Positions 1 to 5,957 of a stretch of DNA of 9,380 nucleotides are shown here, piece after piece. Made by a program: the position numbers and the translations under genes. The stretch lies in contig JANWLJ010000289.1 in NCBI GenBank assembly GCA_025450955.1, positions 1 through 9,380 on the forward strand. Direction: 5' to 3'. The stretch's first letter is position 1, and each line of letters begins with the position of its first letter. The notes under the pieces are model-generated. The model ran no database searches. It saw only the letters and a list, made by a program, of their open reading frames with translations, and was not told where the DNA came from. The stretch comes from Polyangium sp. (in: bacteria) (GTDB lineage: Bacteria; Myxococcota_A; Polyangia; Palsa-1104).

Positions 1-425
1 CCCATCAGCGTTCCTATCTCACCTGATGACAGTCCCTCGAAGAATCGGAATAGGACGGTGGAGCGGTACGGCTCATCGAGCGCCAACACCAAGTGTGCGA
101 GTGCACTCTGAGCTTCTGCGCGTTCAAGAAGTTGGTCCGCTGCCGGCGCGTAGTCATCAGCCCGGCTCGTTTCCGTCTCATATACTTTTCTGCGGCCTTC
201 CGCGCGCGCGCGCGCCAACGCCAGATTGCGGACGATCGCAGCGAGCCACGCGCGCACAGAGCCTGACGGCGCCGGCTGCGTCGTTGCCGCGATCAGCGTC
301 TCCTGCACCACATCGTCGGCCGCATCGACATCATGGATGAGGCTCGATGCGAGACGGCGCAGCCAGCCGAGATCGCTGAGCAGGTCTTCCGGCCTCAACG
401 CTGGGCGGTCGGAGCGCATCGTCAT
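1..425 (-). CDS. ECF-type RNA polymerase sigma factor, C-terminus cut by window edge
   Basis: Reading the minus strand from the ATG at 425 gives 141 codons open to the left edge. The protein would direct RNA polymerase to a stress or envelope regulon. Region 2 spans about residues 20-80: the acidic helix DAADDVVQETLIAA (residues 34-47) is the core-binding 2.2 segment, and VRAWLAAIVRNLALARAR (57-74) is the 2.3/2.4 segment typical of ECF factors. Region 4 begins near residue 109 with ALAHLVLALDEPYRSTVLFR and continues to FFEGLSSGEIGTLMG, where the recognition helix is about to start when the window ends. No in-frame start is seen upstream of 425; a second Met lies at codon 3. Codon use is less GC-biased than in the neighbours (ATA, CTA, TCA, GGA, GTA and TAT all occur). 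In Myxococcota such genes often sit beside serine/threonine kinases, but the downstream neighbour is not visible. The family is fairly certain; the regulon is unknown. Confidence 0.87.
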   Translation of the reverse strand, partial: MTMRSDRPALRPEDLLSDLGWLRRLASSLIHDVDAADDVVQETLIAATTQPAPSGSVRAWLAAIVRNLALARARAEGRRKVYETETSRADDYAPAADQLLERAEAQSALAHLVLALDEPYRSTVLFRFFEGLSSGEIGTLM

Positions 426-511
426 TGTGATCTTGCCGCCCGCGGCCTCGGTGTTGGCAAGGATTAGCGTGACAAGTGAACGTCAAGGAGTGGAGTCGAG
501 ATCCTTGATCG

Positions 512-552
512 TGTCGCGATCCTAGCGTCGACTGGCGCGAGTCTGCGGATCG
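512..552 (+). promoter_or_regulatory. Direct-repeat block shared with the TPR-operon control region
   Basis: Two head-to-tail 20-21 base units start at 512 (TGTCGCGATCC...) and 533 (TGGCGCGAGTC...). The block aligns without gaps to 5892-5932 at 32 of 41 positions (15/21 in the first unit, 17/20 in the second); most differences are transitions. A 21-base period puts both units on the same face of the helix, which suits cooperative protein binding. It lies 20 bases before an ATG at 572 and about 150 bases before the lipoprotein start. A role as operator or upstream promoter element is inference; the repeat itself is directly visible. Confidence 0.5.
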
Positions 553-554
553 GG

Positions 555-577
555 CCTGCTAGAGCAGGTGCATGCAC
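555..577. repeat. Adjoining inverted repeats
   Basis: CCTGCT-AG-AGCAGG (555-568) is a perfect 6-base inverted repeat with a 2-base centre. It runs directly into the perfect 10-base palindrome GTGCATGCAC (568-577). Two dyads side by side in a divergent gap could be a regulator site, but the arms are short and no family is recognised. Confidence 0.35.
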
Positions 578-707
578 GCGTGGCGCTGCACGATCGTCGA
601 CGGCGTGGTGGGGGTCGGTGGCGTGGTAACCGGTGCGGGCGGCCCTGGTCGAGTTGAATAGAATTGAGGCCGCCGCGTCCATCGCGTCGGTGGAGGTGCG
701 CGCATGA
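572..707 (+). pseudogene. Probable internally deleted remnant of a TPR membrane-protein gene
   Basis: An ATG at 572 opens a 29-codon frame ending at 661. Its W-x-x-TIVDGVVGVGGVVTG segment matches W-x-x-TIVGGVVVAGVVTG in the membrane anchor of the TPR protein at 5960-6628. At DNA level 587-610 and 6497-6520 agree at 20 of 24 positions. In another frame the stretch ends ...V-E-V-R-A-stop, with the TGA at 705-707 overlapping the next ATG (704). The intact TPR gene ends ...L-E-V-R-W-stop, overlapping the next GTG, and 11 bases (TGGAGGTGCGC) are identical there. Together with the shared repeat upstream, this suggests that a paralogous TPR gene lost its body and took at least one frameshift. Val/Gly-rich anchors can look alike by chance, and the 29-codon frame could be a genuine small protein, so confidence is moderate. 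Confidence 0.4.
692..698 (+). promoter_or_regulatory. Ribosome binding site for the 548-aa lipoprotein
   Basis: GGAGGTG lies 5 bases before the ATG at 704, which supports that start over internal Met codons such as residue 20. The same GGAGGTGCGC string precedes the GTG start at 6625. Confidence 0.7.
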
Positions 708-2350
708 GCGATCGTGGTGCAGGATGGACGAAGGGCCGATCGCGGCTGCTATTCGTGATCATGAGCACGCTGCTGGTTCCTGCGTGCGCGCCGGGGCCGT
801 TGCGGCCGGACCCGCAGCTCGGGCCGCCTTCGACGGAGGTCGCGCAGTCGGTCGATGCGCTCGCGTTGCAGCTGGCCCACGGGTGGAACGTCGGGGCGCC
901 GCCCTCGGGCACGGGCGCCAGAGCGCTCTCGGGGCTCGATGGCGCCTCGATCACCGACATCACTGGAAGCGCGGGCTGGCGCCTCACGATGGAGAACCTG
1001 GCGGCGGCGCTCGCACCTTCGCAGCCGAGCCTGGCGCCCTACTACGTGCCGACCCTGTTCGACTCGCTGCGCGACGCGCGAGCGGCTGGGCTGCGCGCGG
1101 CGATCGCGCCGATTCATGACCGCGAGATGGAGATCGCGTATGCGCGCGGGCTGGCGATGCGGGCGCTGTTCGAGGGCATGGCCTGGCCGCGCGATACCGC
1201 GCTCATCGTCGACACCGACGGGCCAGAGTCGGTGGCGTTCGCCGCCGCGCTGGCCGACCGCTTCGATCCGGTCTTCAATTTCGGCGACTGGCCGCATCCG
1301 CTTGGTGTGGTGCCTTCGCAGCGGACGCTGGCGGCGGCGCTCTACTATCGGCCGCTGTTCGAGGCGGCGCGCCGCGTCCGCTCGCCCGAGGCGCCGCCGA
1401 TGTGGGTGCTCGATGCCGATCGTCTGAGGCCGCTTGCCGACGCGAATCGCCAGTTCGACAACCGCTACTTCGTGCGTCTCCCCGACGCCGCTCGGCTCGC
1501 CGCGCTCGGCATCCGCCACGTCCTCTACGTCGATGCCGACGGCAGTCCCGAAGCCGACGACCTCAACGCTGCGTTCGTCGACCTCTGCCGCCACGGCTTC
1601 GATCTCAAGCTGGTGGCGCTCTCCGATTTCCCCGTCGACAATCAAGCAGAAGCCGACGCGGAGCCGACCGACAAGGACGACGGCACCGACGGCGCGGAGA
1701 TCACCTGGTACGAAGCCGACCTGGCTCCCTTCTGGAGGTACTGCGATTTCTATCCCGCGATGATCGCGGGTTCGGGCGGGCGCCCGGTGCGCTGGCGGGC
1801 GCCGCATGGCGTGGTGATCGGGCCTCCGACGGGACGGCGGATGCAGGCTCATGCCGACTCCCGCTGGCCGCGGCCGCGGCCCACCCTGTTCACGCTGCAA
1901 AACGCGCTCGGCCCCGATCATTTCACGCCGCTTCGCCCGGCGGGTTTCGGACGGGTCGAGATCCACACCGGCGCCGACGGCAGGCTCGCCGGAGTCCGCC
2001 CCGGCCTGAGCGGATCGTTTGTCGCCTTGGGGCAACGAATCGAGCGGCAGCGTCAGGCGAGGCTGGAAGAGGCCGCAGCCGAAAACGGTCTGGTGCTTCA
2101 GACCGACGGCGGCCGCAGGTTCGCCATCACCAACTCACCGAGAGGCGCGCCGTTCTTCTTCCGCGCGGTGCCTCTGTCGCGTTCGTACGGAGCTGAGATC
2201 GACTTCGCCTCGGTCCGCTCGTCGGGCGGCGTGAGCGTCGCCGTCGGGACCAGGAGCAGCGGATCGTACTCTTCCGGCGGGTCGTACTCTTCCGGCGTAT
2301 CGGCCGGATCGTTTTCCGCATCGCGGGGCGGCGGAATGATGCATCGCTGA
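704..2350 (+). CDS. Lipoprotein of unknown function with internal duplication and Ser/Gly-rich tail
   Basis: This 548-residue protein has a basic N-terminus, a hydrophobic stretch (15-27) and the lipobox LLVPAC with Cys28 as likely lipidation site, so it should be anchored in the cell envelope. I do not recognise the family. Two segments about 107 residues apart look related: TALIVDTDGPESVAFAAALA (from about 165) and HVLYVDADGSPEADDLNAAF (from about 272). Each is a hydrophobic strand, a D-x-DG-x-x-E turn, an Ala-rich helix and then FD, suggesting duplicated alpha/beta units. A mid-protein acidic insert follows (about 318-333, D/E/T-rich). The last 40 residues are a Ser/Gly/Tyr low-complexity tail with the tandem unit GSYSS, ending in GGGMMHR. 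The gene is strongly GC-biased throughout and intact. The next gene converges on it. Coding status is well supported; function is open. Confidence 0.82.
   Translation: MSDRGAGWTKGRSRLLFVIMSTLLVPACAPGPLRPDPQLGPPSTEVAQSVDALALQLAHGWNVGAPPSGTGARALSGLDGASITDITGSAGWRLTMENLAAALAPSQPSLAPYYVPTLFDSLRDARAAGLRAAIAPIHDREMEIAYARGLAMRALFEGMAWPRDTALIVDTDGPESVAFAAALADRFDPVFNFGDWPHPLGVVPSQRTLAAALYYRPLFEAARRVRSPEAPPMWVLDADRLRPLADANRQFDNRYFVRLPDAARLAALGIRHVLYVDADGSPEADDLNAAFVDLCRHGFDLKLVALSDFPVDNQAEADAEPTDKDDGTDGAEITWYEADLAPFWRYCDFYPAMIAGSGGRPVRWRAPHGVVIGPPTGRRMQAHADSRWPRPRPTLFTLQNALGPDHFTPLRPAGFGRVEIHTGADGRLAGVRPGLSGSFVALGQRIERQRQARLEEAAAENGLVLQTDGGRRFAITNSPRGAPFFFRAVPLSRSYGAEIDFASVRSSGGVSVAVGTRSSGSYSSGGSYSSGVSAGSFSASRGGGMMHR
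2264..2297 (+). repeat. Tandem repeat coding the Ser/Gly tail
   Basis: TCGTACTCTTCCGGCG occurs at 2264-2279 and again at 2282-2297, an 18-base in-frame period that encodes a repeated S-Y-S-S-G unit. It is a likely site of length variation by slippage. Confidence 0.7.
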
Positions 2351-2367
2351 AACGGAAAATTGAAAAG

Positions 2368-2387
2368 TTGAAACCGCCTTCGGTCAA
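2368..2387 (-). terminator. Weak candidate terminator between convergent genes
   Basis: On the minus strand TTGACCGAAGGCGGTTTCAA can fold with ACCG/CGGT around an AAGG loop, plus an outer TTG/CAA pair, and is followed by CTTTTCAATTTTCC. It lies just past the small lipoprotein stop codon (2397). The stem is short and the T-run broken, so this is only a candidate. Confidence 0.3.
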
Positions 2388-2396
2388 CAGAAGGGT

Positions 2397-3080
2397 TCAG
2401 CGGCAGTGGCCCGCCACGCCACCGTCAGAAACGCCGCCGTCGGCGGAGGGACCTTCGCAGCCATTCGGGCAGTGGACCAGCTCCAATCCGCAAACGGATT
2501 GGTTGTCGAAATAGACCTGCTGCAGAGTATTGGCGTTCAGGCAGGTCGAAGGCTGCCGGCACGCGCCGACGATCGACTGGTCGCAACGCGTGAGCCCCGC
2601 CGGCAGGCACACCGGCCCGGTGAGCTCTCCCGGAGTGCTGTACTCCTCCACGCACGTTTCGCCGGACGCGCAATCGTCGTCGGAGCCGCAGCGTTTCCGG
2701 CAGGTGGCCGAGAACGAGATTTCTGAAGTATTGCCGATGGTGCCGCCGAAGCAGACCTGATCGCTGGCGCAGGTCCCGCACGACGGGGCGCAGAGGTCGC
2801 CGTGCTCGATGCACTGGTCGCGGCACCCCTCGTACTCGACGCTGCACGAAGGTTTCGAGAGGCAGGCCTCCTCGCAATCGGCCGTCTGGCGATCGGTCTG
2901 CATGGCACACCGGAAGCCGGTCACGCATGCCTGGTAGTCGCCGGGGGGCCGGTCCGGGCAGGACGAGAGCTTCTGGCAAACCTGATCGCAGACCTCCGCG
3001 GGCGTGAGGTCCGGGGGCTTGAGCTCCGTCGTGCAACCGCACGCGAGCGCAACCAACGCGAGACTGAGGAGACGTTTCAT
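2397..3080 (-). CDS. Small cysteine-rich lipoprotein
   Basis: The 227-residue product starts MKRLLSLALVALACGC, a short signal peptide with Cys14 or Cys16 as the lipidated residue. The mature part has about 26 further cysteines in about 210 residues, spaced for disulfide-stabilised knots. Residues 31-110 are dense in Cys pairs (CDQVC, CEEAC, CRDQC, CGTC). Residues 127-143 carry CRKRCGSDDDCASGETC, a motif also found repeatedly in the large Cys-rich lipoprotein at 6625-8823. The C-terminus is Gly/Asp/Ser-rich before a final Cys (226). Disulfides imply a periplasmic or surface location. It follows the M6 protease gene on the same strand after 58 bases with no terminator-like hairpin, so co-transcription is likely. 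It could be a surface adhesin, or a ligand or modulator of the protease; the sequence does not decide. Confidence 0.85.
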   Translation of the reverse strand: MKRLLSLALVALACGCTTELKPPDLTPAEVCDQVCQKLSSCPDRPPGDYQACVTGFRCAMQTDRQTADCEEACLSKPSCSVEYEGCRDQCIEHGDLCAPSCGTCASDQVCFGGTIGNTSEISFSATCRKRCGSDDDCASGETCVEEYSTPGELTGPVCLPAGLTRCDQSIVGACRQPSTCLNANTLQQVYFDNQSVCGLELVHCPNGCEGPSADGGVSDGGVAGHCR

Positions 3081-3138
3081 TTAGATGGCTCTTCACTTTC
3101 GACCGCGGGATTTGCCGATCATCCTTGTGCCAAAGATT

Positions 3139-5643
3139 CTAGTGCTGCGCCGGCGAGGATGAACGCGTCAGCGCGATGGGGTGGAGCCGCCACGGCAGGA
3201 GCTTGGTGATCGTCACGCCCGATGGGTCGTTGGCCACGCCGCTGACGGTGATGTTCGCAGGCGTCCCGTCGCTCCATACGAGGGAGATCGGCGCGCTCGG
3301 CTGGATCGTGCCCCAGCGCTGGATGCCGCCGGCGACCCAGCCGTACTGCGCCAGGCGAGCGGCCCAGCCGGCGGGGTCGATGTTCGGGACCGGCGGCGGA
3401 ATGTTGGGATTGAGCAGGGCCGGATTCTCGACGATGTGCCACAGCGTCAATCCGCCCGGCGCCGCGAGATAGCGATCGTAGTTGGTGATCCCGAGCGACG
3501 CCGACGTCGATCGGTTCTCGATCACGAAGTATTCGTCATGCGTGCGCGTCGGGTCGTAGAGGATGAGCACCTCCTTGCCGGTCTCGACCGGTTCGAGATC
3601 GAGCGTCTTGGTCGTCCAGCTCGTCAGGTCGATGAGCGCCGGCGAGACCCAGCCGTGGTGGAGCTTCTCGTAGGCCGACATGTGGATCGGTTGGCGGCTG
3701 CCCATCAGCGTGAGCTGATCGGGCATGGGAATCGGCCCGTACAGGTCGTAGGCGCTCAGCAGCTGGTGACCGTTCTCGTGCGCGATCACGCCGACGCTCG
3801 CCGCGCGGTCCGAAAGGTTCGGCGACATGTAGCAATCGACGGTGGAGAGGGTGAGCGTGGTGCCGTCGACCTCGTAGCTGCCGGATTCCTCGGCCTGCCC
3901 GGAGGGCGACGTCTGCGGGATGCAGATGTTGATGTCGAGCTCGTCGGCGGTGACCCTGCCGTCGTGGTTGAGGTCGAACTGCGCGAAGTCGAAGTCGGGG
4001 TCGGCGGCCGCGATCGCGTCCTGCCGCATCTGCGCGAACGCGTGATTGTCCCAGTACCAGTTGCCCTGGTGCTCGACGGGCGGGTGATAGGTCGACGGCG
4101 TGCCGCAGCCGAGGGTCCAGTGGTTGTTCATGTCGAAGCGGCCGCCGGTCATCTCCGCGTACAGCCCGCGGATGCTGATGCCGCCGTCGGCGCCGTCGAC
4201 GACGTCATTGACCACGCTGTCGGTCAGAGGCGGCTCGTTCGGGCGCATCGGATCGAGGCAGATGGTGAGCAGGTTGAACGTGCCGTAGTGCGGCGTGAGC
4301 GGATTTTCGTAGGGCTGCGCCTGCGCGAAGTCGGCGCCGGTTCGGCGCACCGCGCTCGCGACGAGGTCGATGTCGCGGACCTGCGCCGTGGTGCCGTCGT
4401 CGACGTGATACTCGAGGGTGATCGCGTGGTAGTTGGCCGTCGTGAAATCTTTGGTGCTGAAGACGAGCGTCTGGGTGTCGAACCGGCCCTCGCGATCGAG
4501 CACGTACTCGGCGGGGCTCATGACGCGGTCGTCGAGGCGCGCGCGGACGTGGAGCGCGCCCGTGCCCGCCGACTGCAGATGCTCGAGCGAGGCGCTCACC
4601 ATCACGCCCGAGCCCGGCGTCGAGCCGACGTCGATGATGCCCAAGCTTGCCGTGAGCCAATTCGAGTTGGTGATGGTCTCGGGCGCGGTCTCCGTCACCG
4701 CCGCGCTCGCGCCGCCCTCGGCGATGCGCGCGCCGCTGTAGGTGCCGTAGACGCTCAGGGTCCGGTCGCCGACCCAGATGTCGCCGCCCTGGTCGCAGTA
4801 CCATTGAATGACGATCGTGTGCGCGCCCGCGGGAACGTTCACGCTGGAGAAGACCATCGAGCGGGTCCCCTCGCTCTGGTGATCGACCTCTTCCATCGTG
4901 ATGTCGCCCGGCTGCGCGGGCGCGCCGTCGACGAGCGCGCGGGCGAGGAAGCGCGTCGAGCCGACGCCCATCTCCGCCGCGAACGAGATCTGCAGGTTCA
5001 TCGGCAGGCGCGTCGCCATCGTCGTCGTCAGTCCCGGGATGGTCGCCCAGCTTCCCGCGGTCCTACCGACGTGCACGGCCGGCCCGCTCGCCGGCACGGC
5101 CAGGCTGAGCTGCGCGTTCGTACCGGGCACGCTGGGCACGGAGCGAATGGCGAGAGAGCGCTCAGTCATCGTGTAGCTGTCGCCGCTCAGCCACTGCACG
5201 CGGACGAGGTGGAATCCCGCCGTCACTTTCGGCAGGAGGAACGTGAACGAGCGCTGGCTGGTGGTCGCGGCGCCGGCGGAGAAGAACTGGACGTCGGAGG
5301 GCAGGGCGAGCTGACCGTCGACCCAGGCGCGCAGCCATACCGATCCCTTGCCGGTCAGCTTCGCCGAGACGTTGATCTGCATCGCGTCGCCGCTTTGCGA
5401 CCACACGCCGGTCGACAGCCGATTGATGTCGCGCCACACACCGACTGCGTTGTGCGTGCTGTCCTCGCCGAACGCCAGCGACAGATTGCCGAGCGACGTG
5501 GTGGCGGCGATGCCGGTCAGCGCCGACGAGCTCTCCACGTCGTTCGCATCGGGATTCGGGGCGCAGGCCGAGGCTCCGACGAGCGCGAGCAGCAACAGCG
5601 CCCACCGCGCCAGGCCGCCCGGATTCGATCGCACATGGCTCAT
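3139..5643 (-). CDS. M6-family (immune inhibitor A-like) zinc metalloprotease, lipoprotein-type signal
   Basis: The 834-residue protein begins MSHVRSNPGGLARWALLLLA with ...GASAC at Cys27, a probable lipidation site. The start at 5643 is chosen because GAGGAGA sits 7 bases upstream and a signal peptide follows at once; the frame stays open another 106 codons upstream but those are Arg/Pro-rich and not secretion-like. Three similar beta-rich domains follow (about 45-168, 185-300, 310-430), each with an R-A-x-[VL]-D-x-x-x-x-x-P strand and a later H-x-[VI]-x-[VL]-x-[WY] strand. The catalytic domain (about 450-720) has GLYAEMTGGRFDMNNHW, a canonical EF-hand calcium loop DLNHDGRVTADE (557-568), the zinc motif HENGH (622-626; catalytic Glu623) with downstream DLYG (633-636), HMSAYEKLHHGWVSP (654-668), and YFVIENR...GGLTLWHIVE, all standard M6 landmarks. 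It should degrade extracellular proteins. The third zinc ligand, probably Asp633, is assigned by family analogy. Confidence 0.9.
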   Translation of the reverse strand: MSHVRSNPGGLARWALLLLALVGASACAPNPDANDVESSSALTGIAATTSLGNLSLAFGEDSTHNAVGVWRDINRLSTGVWSQSGDAMQINVSAKLTGKGSVWLRAWVDGQLALPSDVQFFSAGAATTSQRSFTFLLPKVTAGFHLVRVQWLSGDSYTMTERSLAIRSVPSVPGTNAQLSLAVPASGPAVHVGRTAGSWATIPGLTTTMATRLPMNLQISFAAEMGVGSTRFLARALVDGAPAQPGDITMEEVDHQSEGTRSMVFSSVNVPAGAHTIVIQWYCDQGGDIWVGDRTLSVYGTYSGARIAEGGASAAVTETAPETITNSNWLTASLGIIDVGSTPGSGVMVSASLEHLQSAGTGALHVRARLDDRVMSPAEYVLDREGRFDTQTLVFSTKDFTTANYHAITLEYHVDDGTTAQVRDIDLVASAVRRTGADFAQAQPYENPLTPHYGTFNLLTICLDPMRPNEPPLTDSVVNDVVDGADGGISIRGLYAEMTGGRFDMNNHWTLGCGTPSTYHPPVEHQGNWYWDNHAFAQMRQDAIAAADPDFDFAQFDLNHDGRVTADELDINICIPQTSPSGQAEESGSYEVDGTTLTLSTVDCYMSPNLSDRAASVGVIAHENGHQLLSAYDLYGPIPMPDQLTLMGSRQPIHMSAYEKLHHGWVSPALIDLTSWTTKTLDLEPVETGKEVLILYDPTRTHDEYFVIENRSTSASLGITNYDRYLAAPGGLTLWHIVENPALLNPNIPPPVPNIDPAGWAARLAQYGWVAGGIQRWGTIQPSAPISLVWSDGTPANITVSGVANDPSGVTITKLLPWRLHPIALTRSSSPAQH

Positions 5644-5650
5644 GAGTGTC

Positions 5651-5657
5651 TCTCCTC
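5651..5657 (-). promoter_or_regulatory. Ribosome binding site that fixes the protease start
   Basis: Minus-strand GAGGAGA lies 7 bases before the ATG at 5643. It decides against the longer open frame reaching 5961, which would cover the whole divergent control region and has no such site. Confidence 0.7.
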
Positions 5658-5678
5658 TGGCGCGGCGCACTGCACCAC

Positions 5679-5708
5679 CGATGCCGCGCGAATGGGCAAA
5701 CGGCATCG
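5679..5708. repeat. Inverted repeat in the protease leader
   Basis: CGATGCCG (5679-5686) and CGGCATCG (5701-5708) are perfect 8-base inverted arms with a 14-base spacer, 36 bases upstream of the protease start. It may be an operator or a leader-RNA stem. Confidence 0.4.
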
Positions 5709-5760
5709 CGAGCTGAGACGGGCCGGAGTGCGGAACCTGGCCTGCGCGCGACGTTCGGTG

Positions 5761-5806
5761 CCCAGGTTGCCTGGGCGAATTGGCTAGACGATTCGTCCAG
5801 GCAATC
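5761..5806. promoter_or_regulatory. Long inverted repeat overlapping an alternative hairpin
   Basis: Arms 5767-5780 (TTGCCTGGGCGAAT) and 5791-5804 (ATTCGTCCAGGCAA) match at 13 of 14 positions around a 10-base loop; the one mismatch is G-U pairable when the plus strand is RNA. Two more pairs (one G-U, one G-C) extend it to 16. The left arm also takes part in a second, perfect hairpin CCCAGG-TTG-CCTGGG (5761-5775), so the two folds exclude each other. The element could be a dyad operator for the divergent pair or a two-state leader RNA. No T-run follows on either strand, arguing against a simple terminator. Confidence 0.55.
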
Positions 5807-5871
5807 ACGCGCGCGGCGCGGACGCGCGGGCGTTTCGGCGCTCGGTGGGCGGCACTCGGATTGCTAGGAAA

Positions 5872-5932
5872 TGGCGCATTCGGGCGTCGATTGGCGCGAT
5901 TCGCGCGTTGATTGGCGCGAGCTTGCGGGTCG
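5872..5932 (+). promoter_or_regulatory. Three tandem 20-21 base units upstream of the TPR operon
   Basis: Units begin with TGGCGC at 5872, 5892 and 5913, giving periods of 20 and 21 bases, or two helical turns. The first two match closely (TGGCGC-ATTCGGGCGTCGAT and TGGCGCGATTCGCGCGTTGA T, allowing one gap). The third reads TGGCGCGAGCTTGCGGGTCG. Same-face spacing and a position ending 27 bases before the TPR start suggest cooperative binding by an activator or repressor. The last two units recur at 512-552. Confidence 0.55.
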
Positions 5933-5950
5933 CGCGCTCGAATCATTGCA

Positions 5951-5957
5951 GGGGAGG
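5951..5957 (+). promoter_or_regulatory. Ribosome binding site with two start options
   Basis: GGGGAGG is only 2 bases before the ATG at 5960 but 8 bases before an in-frame GTG at 5966. Spacing favours the GTG, which would begin M-K-S-I-A-V; the ATG adds just two residues. Confidence 0.55.

Larger units (their letters stand above)
426..703. other. Divergent intergenic region between sigma factor and 548-aa lipoprotein
   Basis: This 278-base gap separates two divergently transcribed genes. From left to right it holds the presumed sigma-factor promoter side, a direct-repeat block (512-552), a cluster of inverted repeats (555-577) and a stretch resembling the end of a TPR membrane-protein gene (572-707). 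No complete protein gene is recognised. On the minus strand, TTGACG near 481-486 lies in a plausible place for a sigma-gene promoter, but no well-spaced partner hexamer is evident. Confidence 0.6.

Noticed and set aside
26..525. Plus-strand open frames in the left 500 bases
   Set aside because: They are antisense to the clear sigma-factor frame and have no recognisable product.
749..2035. Long minus-strand frame opposite the 548-aa lipoprotein
   Set aside because: Arg/His-rich without domains or ribosome site; the plus strand has a lipobox and a strong GGAGGTG site.
3181..5787. Very long open frame on the plus strand opposite the protease
   Set aside because: The minus strand has a signal peptide, M6 motifs and a ribosome site; the opposite frame gives Arg/Val/Ala-rich sequence with no motif, an effect of high GC.
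5913..5929. TTGGCGCGAGCTTGCG resembles a sigma-54 promoter (TGGCAC...TTGC)
   Set aside because: GG and GC are 9 bases apart instead of the strictly kept 10, and the same short spacing occurs at 534-546. The resemblance may be incidental, so it is reported only as a repeat.
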